A DNA stretch of 64,000 nt, taken from assembly GCF_010119545.1 (NCBI RefSeq), contig NZ_JAAEAA010000008.1, positions 105,900 through 169,899 of the forward strand. The letters are read 5' to 3'. The notes under the pieces are model-generated. The model worked only from the letters and a program-made list of their open reading frames with translations. It ran no database searches and was not told the origin of the DNA. The DNA is from Pontibacter fetidus (GTDB lineage: Bacteria; Bacteroidota; Bacteroidia; Cytophagales; Hymenobacteraceae). Shown one piece after another: positions 18,945 to 29,400 of the stretch. Made by a program: the position numbers and the translations under genes. Position 1 is the stretch's first letter. Each line of letters starts with the position of its first letter.

Positions 18945-21900
18945 TTATTCCAGCACCACAATCTTACGGTTTATGGTTCCGTCCTGCAGGGTTAGTGTCA
19001 GGTTGTATAAGCCGGTGCTTAGCTTTTTGGGCTGCAGGGTTCCGCGTAACTGGCCCTCGGCGTTGGCTTTCAGTGTTTTCCGGATGATCTTTTTGCCGGT
19101 CAGGTCACTTAGTTGCACGGTTACTTCCTGGTTAGGTGTCAGTTCGGTCATCCACAGGTTCACGTTGCCGTTTTTAGCCGGGTTAGGGTACACTTCAAAG
19201 AACTTATCCAATGCATGCTCTTTGCCCGAGCCCAGCGGATTTGTACCGCAATAAGCTCCCTGCCCTCCGTTGTATTCGCTTGCAACTTCGGTTGCGGTCA
19301 GGGCGCGGTCGTATAGTTTAAACTCGTCCAGCTCGCCGTTAAAATGGTAGCCATCCCCTACTTCCAGGTAACCGATATTTATTGGCTCGGTGCCTTCAAA
19401 CCCATTATCGTAGGCAATTTCGGCTTCATCTACTTTTATACCATCTATGTATAAAATGTTTTTGTTGGTAGCAGCATCGCGCACAGCCGTTACATGGTGC
19501 CAGACTCCGTCGTTCAGCTTCGGTCCTTTTTCGCCGATGTACAAGCCGTGGTGCTGGGCATCTTTCAGCATAAATATTCCATAGCCATTCGGGTCCATGC
19601 CAATCCACCAGTGCATTTGCGAGGAAGTAGCATTACGTCCGATAATCACGGAGTTACGATCTACTTTAGAGGTAGTGCGCATCCAGAAATCAATAGCGAA
19701 CGGGGTGTTTTTGCCCCAGTTAAATTTAGAGCCATCCGTCAGGTTTACAGCCGAGGTATTTCCAAAAGTAGCACCACCATAAAACTTACCAGAACTTGGT
19801 GTAGGGCAATCGGTGCAGTTGGCCAGCGAGGCAGATGCAAAATCCTTGTAAGTTTTTTCGCTGGTCAGTTCATCCATACCGAAGTAGTGCGTAACGCCCG
19901 GCAAGCAGTTTGGTAAACTGATCTGGGTACTGCCGCCAACGGCTATGTTTGCCGCCCCAGTAGCATGGTAATGCACGCCATCGTCGGTGGCCTGTGCGGT
20001 AATGTTGTGCGTGCCGGCTGTAGCGCCGTTCCATACTGCCGTAAACGGCGCCGTAGACGATTCTGCAATCTGATTAGTACCTGCGTAGTAGATTACTTTG
20101 CTCCAGTTACGGTTGGTATCTGCAAACTTAACAGACAGGTTTATAGGCGCGCCTACTTCATAGCTGGCATTGTTGGCAGGCGATGTCAGGCTTACAGTTT
20201 CTATAGTTCCGCCGCTGCAATCCGGGTAAACATCCACATAATCGGTAGTGGCCAGTCCACCGGCGTCGGTTACAGTCAGGCTTATGCGGTAGAAATACGT
20301 ATGGTTATCACACCCGATCGGGATAATGGTAGCCGTCGTTTCTTTCTTGTTATCGATAGGCTCGGGATGCTCGTGCTCGTTATGGTGCAGCGTGGTTTGC
20401 CAGGCGTATGTTAGCTGGTTCTCGCTGTGTTCGGTATCCGTAACAGTGGCTCGCAGGTTATATACCGAGCGTTGGGTAAGCGGATATTTGGTACCTTCGG
20501 CCGGGCTTGTTATCTCTACCTTAGGCGGAGTATTGTTCAGGATGATGGTAAGTTTGGAAGTAGCAGTAGAGCCGCCGGCATCCGTAACTTTCAGCACCAC
20601 TTCAAATGATTTCATGCCTGTGCCGGTAAAGGTATGTTCCGGGTTAGCTGTAGTTGCTTTTGCCGATCCGTCTCCAAAATTCCATTCATAGGTCAGCGGT
20701 TTGCCTTCCGGGTCTGTCGATTCGCTGCCATTGAATTTAACAGTCAGCGGGCTGGAGCCAAACAGTTTATCGGCTTTGGCTACAGCTTTCGGAGGGATGT
20801 TGTCGCCGTAGTAATTTACTTTTTTAACCTGCGTGGCATAATTTATAAAGTATAGCTCGTTTGTTACCGGGTTAACGGCAAAATCAACTACGTTTACATC
20901 TTTATCAATAAAATTACGCACTGATTTCGGATTATGGTTGGCATCGAACGTAGCTACCTTTATCCAGCCGGCACCATAATCTCCGAAGAAGTATACATTG
21001 CGATACTCGGCCGGAAACTGTGTGCCCGTGTACCATACACCGCCTGTAGCAGAACTACCGCTAAACTGCGGACCTGAAACCGGCGAGCCTGCTGCCCCGA
21101 TATTGATCACATCTGCTTTACCGTCTTTGAAAATACCTGTGCGGGAACCACCTTCGCGGTTACCCCAGTCAATGGCAGGGCGTGTGTGCACAAATGTCTG
21201 AATGCTGCTTGGTATTGGTGTTTCCCACTGGCACGGATTTCCGAAATATACATCGCCGGTTTGCTTTGGCTGATAAATCAGATCCTGGAAATAAAACAGC
21301 GGCTGGTTGCAGGTACCCTGGCCATGCAACGGGTTTGTAGCGCCTGGCTTCGCCACCTGATGATGGTAGTAATATTCCTGCTCCAGTAAGCCTTCGTATA
21401 CCGGCCAGCCAAAATTCTGGCCACCTTTGGTTACCACGTTCAGCTCTTCCCAGGTTTGCCAGCCCACATCGCCCAGGTAAATTACGCCGGGGTTGGTAGC
21501 GCTGCCTGTACCTGCCTTAATGGTAAAACGAAACGGATTCCGGAAACCCATAGCCCATACCCGTGACGCAGCAGACCGTGGTTTGGAGCCGTCATAAAAT
21601 GGGTTATTTGCATAGCCGTCTCCGGTTGCTGGATTTATGCGCAGTATTTTGCCGTTAATAGAAGTTGTTTGCTGTGCCCTGAAAGCACCTACGTTCTGCT
21701 CAGGCACAATAATGCCATCAGCAAGGGCTTGTGGTATAAATGTATCGGCAGGTTTGTTGGGGTCGTCTTCGTAATAGCCGTAATCTTTCCAGCCGCCGGT
21801 AGCACCATCGCCTGCCGAGAACAACAACGAACCATCTTCGCCGAAGTATAGCGAGCCTACCCCATGTGACTCATACAAAATGGGCACGCCTGAAGATTTG

Positions 21901-22475
21901 GTTTCGCCTACCAGTATTTTGCGGCTGGCAGGGTCTACGGTTTTGCGGCCATCTGATGTACGTGCCGTGTAGCGCGTAATGCGGCCAATAGAGGCATTAT
22001 AGTATTCGTTTTTGGTGGAGCTATAGTTGGCGGTACCAAAGTTCATCAGGTGGTGCCTGTCTACAGCATAGTATAGGTAAATGTAGCCGTTGGAGTCGAA
22101 ATTGGGGTCGATGGCAAAACCAAGCAACCCATGGTCGCCCCAGTCTGCAACCTCCTCGGTTATGTCTACCAGCGGAGTTGGCAGTTTTTCACCATTCTCC
22201 ACGATCCATACTTTGCCACCTTTTTCCCAAACATACATACGCTTGCCATCTTTAGAGAAGGTAAGCCCGACAGCGGCGTTCCAGGCGCCGCCAATATCTT
22301 CAACAACAAAGCCGGAAGGCTGCGCCGTGGCTGTATTGCTTATAGTTGAACCAACTAAAAATAAAAAACAGGAAAAAAGTAAAGTATAGATCCAGGCTGA
22401 TTTTTGCTTTTGTTTTGTGCCGTTACGAAGTAGCAGAGAGAAGCCTCCTCCGCGTTGGGTATAGTTTTTTTTCAT
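18945..22475 (-). CDS. Exported PQQ-type sugar dehydrogenase / PKD / LamG chimera with T9SS type A sorting domain
   Basis: A long signal peptide (about 1-52, hydrophobic core WIYTLLFSCFLFLVG) precedes a glucose/sorbosone dehydrogenase beta-propeller (about 55-545). Family motifs are GLLGFAIDPNF, ESHGVGSLYFGEDGSLLFSA, MGFRNPFRF and YLGDVGWQTWEELN followed by GQNFGWPVYEG. Next come a PKD domain (about 558-648, YEWNFGDGS), a second Ig/PKD-like segment, an Ig-like domain (about 756-850), a LamG/concanavalin-like domain (about 852-1072) and a sorting domain (about 1090-1176, FFEVYPNPA). Quinoprotein dehydrogenases of this family oxidise aldose sugars, but substrate and cofactor use are inferred. 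It should be exported by T9SS and may act on EPS-derived or environmental sugars. Some Bacteroidota members of this family have no proven enzyme activity. Confidence 0.88.
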   Translation of the reverse strand: MKKNYTQRGGGFSLLLRNGTKQKQKSAWIYTLLFSCFLFLVGSTISNTATAQPSGFVVEDIGGAWNAAVGLTFSKDGKRMYVWEKGGKVWIVENGEKLPTPLVDITEEVADWGDHGLLGFAIDPNFDSNGYIYLYYAVDRHHLMNFGTANYSSTKNEYYNASIGRITRYTARTSDGRKTVDPASRKILVGETKSSGVPILYESHGVGSLYFGEDGSLLFSAGDGATGGWKDYGYYEDDPNKPADTFIPQALADGIIVPEQNVGAFRAQQTTSINGKILRINPATGDGYANNPFYDGSKPRSAASRVWAMGFRNPFRFTIKAGTGSATNPGVIYLGDVGWQTWEELNVVTKGGQNFGWPVYEGLLEQEYYYHHQVAKPGATNPLHGQGTCNQPLFYFQDLIYQPKQTGDVYFGNPCQWETPIPSSIQTFVHTRPAIDWGNREGGSRTGIFKDGKADVINIGAAGSPVSGPQFSGSSATGGVWYTGTQFPAEYRNVYFFGDYGAGWIKVATFDANHNPKSVRNFIDKDVNVVDFAVNPVTNELYFINYATQVKKVNYYGDNIPPKAVAKADKLFGSSPLTVKFNGSESTDPEGKPLTYEWNFGDGSAKATTANPEHTFTGTGMKSFEVVLKVTDAGGSTATSKLTIILNNTPPKVEITSPAEGTKYPLTQRSVYNLRATVTDTEHSENQLTYAWQTTLHHNEHEHPEPIDNKKETTATIIPIGCDNHTYFYRISLTVTDAGGLATTDYVDVYPDCSGGTIETVSLTSPANNASYEVGAPINLSVKFADTNRNWSKVIYYAGTNQIAESSTAPFTAVWNGATAGTHNITAQATDDGVHYHATGAANIAVGGSTQISLPNCLPGVTHYFGMDELTSEKTYKDFASASLANCTDCPTPSSGKFYGGATFGNTSAVNLTDGSKFNWGKNTPFAIDFWMRTTSKVDRNSVIIGRNATSSQMHWWIGMDPNGYGIFMLKDAQHHGLYIGEKGPKLNDGVWHHVTAVRDAATNKNILYIDGIKVDEAEIAYDNGFEGTEPINIGYLEVGDGYHFNGELDEFKLYDRALTATEVASEYNGGQGAYCGTNPLGSGKEHALDKFFEVYPNPAKNGNVNLWMTELTPNQEVTVQLSDLTGKKIIRKTLKANAEGQLRGTLQPKKLSTGLYNLTLTLQDGTINRKIVVLE

Positions 22476-22791
22476 ACGTTAAGGGTAATCGTTTTACATC
22501 TATAGTTACTTAATCAGAATTTGAATTTTTACAGGGCAAACTCCTGGTTCTGAGCTGTTCGCATGCGCATTTACAGGTTTGTACTCTTATAAAATAGGAT
22601 ATAACTAACCTTATAACTTTGGAAAATTACGCTTACCGTCAGCTATAGTTTTATAAATCAATTAATTAGCTATATTTATATAATATATATTAATTAATAT
22701 TTGTTAAGTGCAATTTTATATTTAACAAGCGATATTCATAAAAAAGAGCACTGTGTAAGGTGCTCTCTTTATAGTTTCCGGTTTTCGGTCT
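22476..22791. other. Intergenic region upstream of the sugar-dehydrogenase chimera
   Basis: A 316-base, AT-rich region between two minus-strand genes. It should hold the promoter for the gene at 18945-22475; I find no exact TAnnTTTG box on the minus strand. It carries two CTATAG motifs (near 22500 and 22642) and the terminator of the upstream gene. Confidence 0.5.
22740..22766 (-). terminator. Intrinsic terminator of the double-LamG gene
   Basis: On the minus strand GAGCAC (22765-22760) pairs with GTGCTC (22751-22746) across an eight-base loop and is followed by a run of T (complement of AAAAAA near 22740-22745). It lies about 26 bases past the stop codon. Confidence 0.7.
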
Positions 22792-25098
22792 TTATCTGGC
22801 AACCACCAGTTTGCGGCTGATTACTTTTTTGTTGGTTGCAATTGTTATGTTGTACATGCCCTGGGTTAGTTTATCCAGGGTTTGGATGTTGAGTATCAGG
22901 TAGCCTTCCGCATCAGCGTTAAGCGATTGTTGCATCAGTTTGCGGCCAGTCATATCCGAAACTATAAGCTCTATTGGCTCGTCGGGCACCAGTCTGTTTA
23001 CTTCTACTGTTACATCCTGCCCGTTGGTTGGGTTAGGGTAAACCCTGAATTCGGATGCTGTAATAGAACGGTTATCGATAATGATTGTGTTGGAGTATGT
23101 ATGCGCCCCGCTTTCCTTCACAATCCTGAGCCTGTAGTACGCTCTGCCATCCAGTGGTTTTTCGTCGGTATAAGTGTAAGCGAGCCTCTCTGATGAAGTG
23201 CCCGAACCTGCTACCTCTCCTATTTTTGTAAATTCTGTTCCGTTTGCTGACCGTTCAATTTCAAAGGTTTTCAGGTTGGTCTCGTTTATAGTTTCCCATT
23301 TAAGCACCACGGTGTTGTTAATAAACTCCCCCTCGAAAAGAAGGAGATCGGTAATGGCATCGAATGTATCAGTATAGCGTTCTTTAATTTCCTGTGGGCT
23401 AAGGGCGCGGTGGAATAACTTTACTTCATCCAGGTCACCTTCGTAACGGTAACCGTTTCCGCTTTTCAGGTAGCCGATGTTTACCGGGGTTTTACTCGCA
23501 AAATTGTGCTGGAAACTATAGTTGCCTGTCGCTATCTGTTCGCCATCTACATACAGCCGGGTAGCCCCGGCGCTACCTTCGCGTACTACAACTACCTGGT
23601 GCCAGATGCCGTCGTTCAATTTAGGGCCGGTATTCCCGATCAGGTGTCCCTGGTACTCTATATCCAGTAGTTGAAAAGCGGCATTACCGTTACCATTAGC
23701 TCCCAGCCACCAGTGCGTTGGCGAATCGGAGGCGCTGCGGCCAATAAACACGCGGCCGCCGGCAGTGCTTGCCGAGCTGCGCATCCAAAGCTCTATGGTA
23801 AAGTTTTCGTTAGGGTCCCAGTTAAAGTTACTGCTTTTAATCACATCCAGGCCGCTGCTTTGCCCGTTAAAATGCTGCCCTCCGCCTACAACGCCAGTCG
23901 TTGGCGTAGGCTTTGCTTCAGCTTCGGCCGTAGCATCAGCAGGCGTGTAAAAGTCTTTGAAAGTGAGACCACTCACTTCGTTCAGCATCCAGTGATGCAC
24001 CATTCCAAACTTTTCGCCTATGCTGTCTTTTACAGTTATCGTATAGTTTTGCTCTGCCTGGCCTGCGCTGTTTTTTGCCTGCACTTTTACCGGAAATTTA
24101 CCAGTGGCCGCTGGCACCCATTTTATTTCGCCGGTTGATGCGTTTATAGACATACCTGCCGGCGGACTTACCAATGTAAAAGCTGGCCTTGGATTACCGG
24201 TTGCCTGCACCTGGTACAGGTACTGTTGCCCCACTACCCCATACGTTACCGGCTCAGACATAAGAGTAGGCGCTACCTGCTCGGTACCGCAATAACTGCC
24301 GGCCCCGTTGTTATAGCGTGCTCTAACTTCTACTTCTGATAAGTTACGCTGATACACCATCACCTCGTCCAGGAGGCCGTTATAGTTGGTGCCTGCATGC
24401 TTATCAAGGTAGCCCAGTGTTACCTGCGATATACTTTCGAAGGTACCTGTGTATACCTGCTTGAAGTTGGCTGTGGTGTAGCCGTCTACATAGATCTTGT
24501 TGCGTTCATTTATGCCATCTCTTACCACTACGATGTGGTGCCATTTGCCGTCGTTCAGTTTGCTTTCGCCGTTACCTATTACAGTGCCCTTATTCTGATT
24601 ATCGAAAAAACTGAAAACAGCACTTCCTGATTTGTCCAGCCCTATCCACCAGGTCATGTCGGTATCGGTGGCGGTGCGGCCCATAATTACCTGGTTGCTA
24701 CCAGATGATGCTGTTGTCTGGACCCAGAACTCGATTGTAAAACTGGCATTAGAACCCCACTCAAATACTGTTTTATCCTGCAATACAATGCCATCGTTGC
24801 TCCCATCAAAGCGCTGCGCTCCGGCAAACAAACCGGTAGCCGGAGCCGGGCAGTTGGTACACGTAGCATCAGGGCCACCCATTTTATCTTTATAAGTACC
24901 GGCTGTTTTTTCGTCTAAAGGGAAGTAATGCGCCATGTTGGGCGGGCACTGGGCTTTTACCTGAACTGCTGCCAATAGCAGCAACATGGTAACTATAGTT
25001 GCCAACTGCTTGGGCAGCCACACAACACCCGGCAGGGCTATGGAATTTCGGAGTAAGGTCAGGTTACTTATGCAAGCGTACCAGTAATGATGTATCAT
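22792..25098 (-). CDS. Exported double-LamG protein with T9SS type A sorting domain
   Basis: This 768-residue protein has an N-terminal signal (hydrophobic core TIVTMLLLLAAV, cut near QVKAQ), then two LamG/concanavalin-like domains (about 50-275 and 365-585) with an Ig/cadherin-like putative domain between them (PTLMSEPVTYGVVGQQYLYQ). A fibronectin III-like segment (about 590-680, VVLKWETINETNLKTFEIER) and a type A sorting domain (about 690-768, EFRVYPNPTNGQDV) follow. The LamG domains resemble the one in the neighbouring dehydrogenase chimera (both have HYFPLDE/HYFGMDE and WWIG stretches), suggesting domain sharing. It is probably a glycan-binding surface or matrix protein. The start is uncertain: the ATG at 25098 gives an unusually long pre-signal region. 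Confidence 0.82.
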   Translation of the reverse strand: MIHHYWYACISNLTLLRNSIALPGVVWLPKQLATIVTMLLLLAAVQVKAQCPPNMAHYFPLDEKTAGTYKDKMGGPDATCTNCPAPATGLFAGAQRFDGSNDGIVLQDKTVFEWGSNASFTIEFWVQTTASSGSNQVIMGRTATDTDMTWWIGLDKSGSAVFSFFDNQNKGTVIGNGESKLNDGKWHHIVVVRDGINERNKIYVDGYTTANFKQVYTGTFESISQVTLGYLDKHAGTNYNGLLDEVMVYQRNLSEVEVRARYNNGAGSYCGTEQVAPTLMSEPVTYGVVGQQYLYQVQATGNPRPAFTLVSPPAGMSINASTGEIKWVPAATGKFPVKVQAKNSAGQAEQNYTITVKDSIGEKFGMVHHWMLNEVSGLTFKDFYTPADATAEAEAKPTPTTGVVGGGQHFNGQSSGLDVIKSSNFNWDPNENFTIELWMRSSASTAGGRVFIGRSASDSPTHWWLGANGNGNAAFQLLDIEYQGHLIGNTGPKLNDGIWHQVVVVREGSAGATRLYVDGEQIATGNYSFQHNFASKTPVNIGYLKSGNGYRYEGDLDEVKLFHRALSPQEIKERYTDTFDAITDLLLFEGEFINNTVVLKWETINETNLKTFEIERSANGTEFTKIGEVAGSGTSSERLAYTYTDEKPLDGRAYYRLRIVKESGAHTYSNTIIIDNRSITASEFRVYPNPTNGQDVTVEVNRLVPDEPIELIVSDMTGRKLMQQSLNADAEGYLILNIQTLDKLTQGMYNITIATNKKVISRKLVVAR

Positions 25099-25430
25099 AA
25101 GTGAGATCGCTCTTTGTAAAGGGTAAAGTCGATTACGGGAAGTATAAGGCTACTTCAGTAAAAAAGTGCTCCGGGTTATGATCAGAGCCAGCTGCATGAA
25201 CCGGGAAAATGAACTATAGCCAGCATTAGCAGCCAAGTATTCAAAATCCCATTTATTGGAAACTGCTTATATTACGCGGTTTGGTTTTGTAGGTTTAGGT
25301 AAGTTGTAAGATAGGCTATAGTTGTAGCACAGCGCACTCCAAACTACCAGTAATTCATTATCAATAACTTACAACAGCACTCTTGTTTATAGTTTGTTAA
25401 AATGCTGGCATCTATAGCTTGCCGCTGCTA
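25099..25430. other. Intergenic region between the PorP/SprF and double-LamG genes
   Basis: A 332-base region upstream of the minus-strand LamG gene and downstream of the PorP/SprF gene. It contains four CTATAG cores (near 25213, 25316, 25411 and just past its end at 25517). No gene, exact promoter box or strong terminator was found. Confidence 0.45.
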
Positions 25431-26411
25431 TTACCAGACTTGTAGCTGTTTGCGGTGCGGCAATGATTTAATGGCACGCAGTTGGTAAGCTAAAGTTATT
25501 TCGTTGGATGGTTTATCTATAGTTGCGGCATCAGCTATAGGCGACTCGTAGAGGTAGCTTATCTGTAGTTTGTTTAGCCTGAAACCTGCCGTAGCGGAAT
25601 AAGCCTGGTTGTGGCGGTACCCGGCGCCGGCCCAGAATATGTTCTGGTAAACTGCCTTCACCTGGCCTTCTATAGTTGCTTCTTCCTGCTTATCGTACTG
25701 GTACAGGCCATTCAGCACAAGCCCCATAGCATCTGTTATATTTGTCCGGATGCCAGCTAAACCGATATGTTTACGCGCGTACAAATCCTCCATAAAAGCA
25801 TCTCCTGATTTCATAAGCTTACTTTGTGTAATATCCTGCATCGCATACCCAACATAAAAGTTGCGGCCAGCCAGTGTCAGGCCCAGGTTCAGATCCATTT
25901 TGCCGGAGCGGTTGTTCTGGCCCAGCAGGCGGCTATACTTCGGGTCGTTTTCCTGGTCTACGGTCAGTTTGTTTCCGTCAAGCGACAACAGGGTATAGGT
26001 AACAGCCGAGCCCCAGCGCAACATCACATTCTCCGATAAATTTATGCCCGAACCATAGCTCAGGTTTACCTGGGTTTCGCTGTACGGCCCAAACGAGTCT
26101 CGATACAATAAAAGGCCAAGCCCATGTTGCAATGCGGTAGTTTGCTCACTCTGGTTCTCTAACTGGTAGCCTTTGCTTTTTTTCAGGTCGCTGAGGTTAA
26201 GTTCTGCTGTGGCAAAAATGGTTTTAGGGGCATCCTCGAAGCCGGTCCACTGGTTACGGTAAAGTGTTGTAAACCTGCTCCCCTCCTGCGCGGTCAGCGA
26301 TGGGTTATAGAAAGTCCTGAGCTGCGAAAAATTGCCGACATATTTCCGCGTCTGGGCAGTTGCCAGTAAACTATAAAATGCCAGGAAAATCAGTAAAATA
26401 TATCTTTTCAT
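25431..26411 (-). CDS. PorP/SprF family type IX secretion membrane protein
   Basis: This 326-residue protein begins with a signal peptide (MKRYILLIFLAFYSLLATAQ) and the diagnostic FYNPSLTAQEG / YRNQWTGFEDAP stretch of the PorP/SprF family, followed by alternating beta-strands of an outer-membrane barrel. In gliding bacteria such proteins help export or anchor specific type B cargo at the surface. It lies nine bases after the stop of the SGNH protein that carries a type B sorting domain, so the two form a cargo-receptor pair. A second such pair is at 44019-52253. Confidence 0.92.
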   Translation of the reverse strand: MKRYILLIFLAFYSLLATAQTRKYVGNFSQLRTFYNPSLTAQEGSRFTTLYRNQWTGFEDAPKTIFATAELNLSDLKKSKGYQLENQSEQTTALQHGLGLLLYRDSFGPYSETQVNLSYGSGINLSENVMLRWGSAVTYTLLSLDGNKLTVDQENDPKYSRLLGQNNRSGKMDLNLGLTLAGRNFYVGYAMQDITQSKLMKSGDAFMEDLYARKHIGLAGIRTNITDAMGLVLNGLYQYDKQEEATIEGQVKAVYQNIFWAGAGYRHNQAYSATAGFRLNKLQISYLYESPIADAATIDKPSNEITLAYQLRAIKSLPHRKQLQVW

Positions 26412-26420
26412 TTTGTTCTG

Positions 26421-29400
26421 TTATAAAACCGATACTACCCCTTTTTGCACCAGGCCGGTATCTTTTATCTGGATGATATAAAAATAGGCACCCTGTTTTA
26501 CCTGCCCGTTCTTACCTTTTCCGTCCCAGCCTTTTTCAGGGTCAGTGCTATGGAAGAGCGTAATTCCGGCTCTGTCCATTACGGTAATTTCCACGGTGTT
26601 GTAAAAGCGCAGTTCCGGCACTGTCCAGGTATCGTTAATGCCATCCCCGTCTGGCGAGAATGCATTTACCAGCTTGATCTGCGCCGGTTCGTAAGGGGCC
26701 TTGGTGAGTTTAAATGTTCGTTGTATAGTGTTGTTATATGGGTCCACGCTCTGCACCCTGATGTTAAAAGCAGTGATACCTGACAACCCGCTGTTAGAAG
26801 TTAAGTGCAGCTCATTGTTAACGATGTGAAAATACGCGTTCTGCGCATCGCCTTCACCGGCTACCAAACTATAGGTAAAGTTATCGTCCTCCGGGTCCTG
26901 GGTTGTAAAAGTGCCGATAACATCGGTTGGCTGTGCGTTTGGCGTAAAACTGGTGGCGCTCAGGGTCAGGTTGGTTGGTGGCTGGTTAGGCTCTACTTCA
27001 ACTATAATACTGCCTGTTCTGTTACTAAAGTTTGTGGTGCTTTCGGCCAGTTTCAGGGTGCCGGTTAAGGTGTATTTGCCAGCTACTTTAGGGTTGTAGT
27101 TGCCTTGCTGCCAGGTTACATCCAGGTAATCTTCTTCGCCGGTATTGTAGGTAACCTTAACTTTTTGTGGAAGATTTACCTTACTGAACGCAGTGTTAAA
27201 AGGCACTTTTACGGCTTCTGATGGCGTAACTGAAGCAATGTCTTTCGATACTTTTGCGACCTGCGCCGTGGCAGCTTCTCCTTTGTTAGTTGCCCTGTCT
27301 GTCAGGTATAAGGTTACGGTCAGCATACCATCTTTCAGCCCCGAAAGGTTAAGGCCGGCAATGGTAAAGGCGGCTGCAGATACAGTACCCGAACCGTTTA
27401 CAGGCTCCCCACCGTTGCTGCTGCTGATGGAATAAGTATAGCTGGCGCCTACTTCGGCACCTGTTATGTTCAGATCAATGCTTTTTTCATTAGAAACGTT
27501 AACCTGCGCCACCGCAAACTTTACAGCATACCCGGCTGGGGCTACAGCATCGTATTGGCGTTTAATGATGTTGGAGGCTTCGTTTCCGTTACGGGCGGCA
27601 TCCTGTGCTTTTCCTGCAGCTATACTTACTGCAACCTCCCCCTGCGCGCTGGGTGTTACCAGGATTATAAATGTCTTATCAGTTACCTTCTTAAAAGCTG
27701 ACGCAGTTCCGTTGGCGACAGTAATATCGCTAACCTCAAACCCTGTGATATTCTCACTGAAAGTTATAGTTACCTCGAACGCCTGATTTGTAATTTCCGG
27801 TGCATTAGTAGCAAGTACCACAGTCGGTTTGGAAATATCGCTTTCCATTTCCAGCATGCCGGAAGCCGTGTTGCTGTTGCCAGCAAGGTCGGTTACTTTG
27901 GCGGCGGGCAGTTGCACGGTTATTTTACCGTCGGTGGTTGGTGTTATAGTTGCGGTGTAGGTTGCAGTACCTGTACTTTTCAGATTGCTTATAGCTGCAT
28001 TGGTCACTATAAAATCCGTGGTGGCCAGGTAATAAACACCCTCGCTAAACGTAATGGTAACATCAAACGCAGTGTTTACCGGGCTGGCAGTTGTAGTTGT
28101 AATGGCTACAGTTGGTGCAGCCTGGTCTATAGTTACAACAAAGTTTGCGCTGGCAGCACTGGTATTGCCCATAGCATCGGTGGCGGTGGCTGTAAACGTA
28201 TATGTACCGTTGGTTAGCGCAGTTGCTTCGTAGCTATACTCCCAGGTGCCGGTGGTGCTTGCTTTTACGGTTCCTATAGTTCCTTTTCCGCTTAAGTTTA
28301 AGGTTACTGTAGCATTGGCTTCAGCGGTTCCGTTTAGTTTCAGGGTGTTGTCAGATGTTATTCTGTCGTTGGTAACCGGACCGCGGTCTTCTGTAATAGC
28401 AACTATAGCTGGTGCTGCTGGCGGCGTGGCATCTACGGTCCAGGTATGTGTGGCTGGGGTGGTATCGGCATTTCCGGAGGCATCTACAGCTCTTACTTTT
28501 AGGGTATGGGTTCCGTCGGCTACATTACTTAAAGTTGCCGGGTTAGCTATAGTTGCAAAAGCAGCCCCATCCAGGCTGGCCTGGTAAGTTACGCCACTTT
28601 CATTGCTCGCAAACGAGAAGGTAGCTGTTTTACTGGTAGTAGTAGCTGGTGGCGCAGCAGTAATCTGTGTTTCAGGAGCTTGTGTATCTGTTGTTGTCAG
28701 CAGCGTTTTAACGGGGCCAAACCATACGCGGGCCATCTTATTGTATCCGTTCAGGTTAGGGTGCAGAAAATCGTACATGTCTGCGTTTTGATTGTACACA
28801 ATACCTGCATCATCTGCCATGTCAACCAGCACTATTCTGTCGCCGTTGGCAATGCGGCTGTTCGCCAGTTTTACCAGATCTTCATTATACTTGGCAGTGT
28901 AGTAAGCACCCCAGTAAGCATCTTCTTCATTTGCACCACAATCGGTACATTGTTTTATAATTTGGGCTAACACAACGGTTACTTCCTGTTTCGAGCGGGT
29001 TTCGTAGGCATCCACTTCATTCAGTATCTCGTCCAGTTCGGTAATGTTGGTCGGGTAACCGAGGCTGTTTGTGCCAATGTGCAGTAAAATAATATCCGGC
29101 TTATATTTATCCAGGTAAGGGCCGCTGCCATCGTTTCCATTCTTCAGCAAGTCCCGGATATTATAGTTTTTATAGCCTCCAAACCCTGCATGATTCAGGT
29201 CCGGGGCAAAGCCATACTTCTGCTGAAAAGCCGTACTCGTGTTAGTACCCGAAACTTCACTTCCGACAAAATCAACTTTATACTTTGCGTTGGTCAGCAA
29301 CTGAAACAGCTCGTTACGGTAGGCAACACGGTCTTCGCGGGCCAGGTCAGCGCTGCCCCCGTCGGTATTGGAGTCGCCGAGCGGCATAACACGGTAAACA

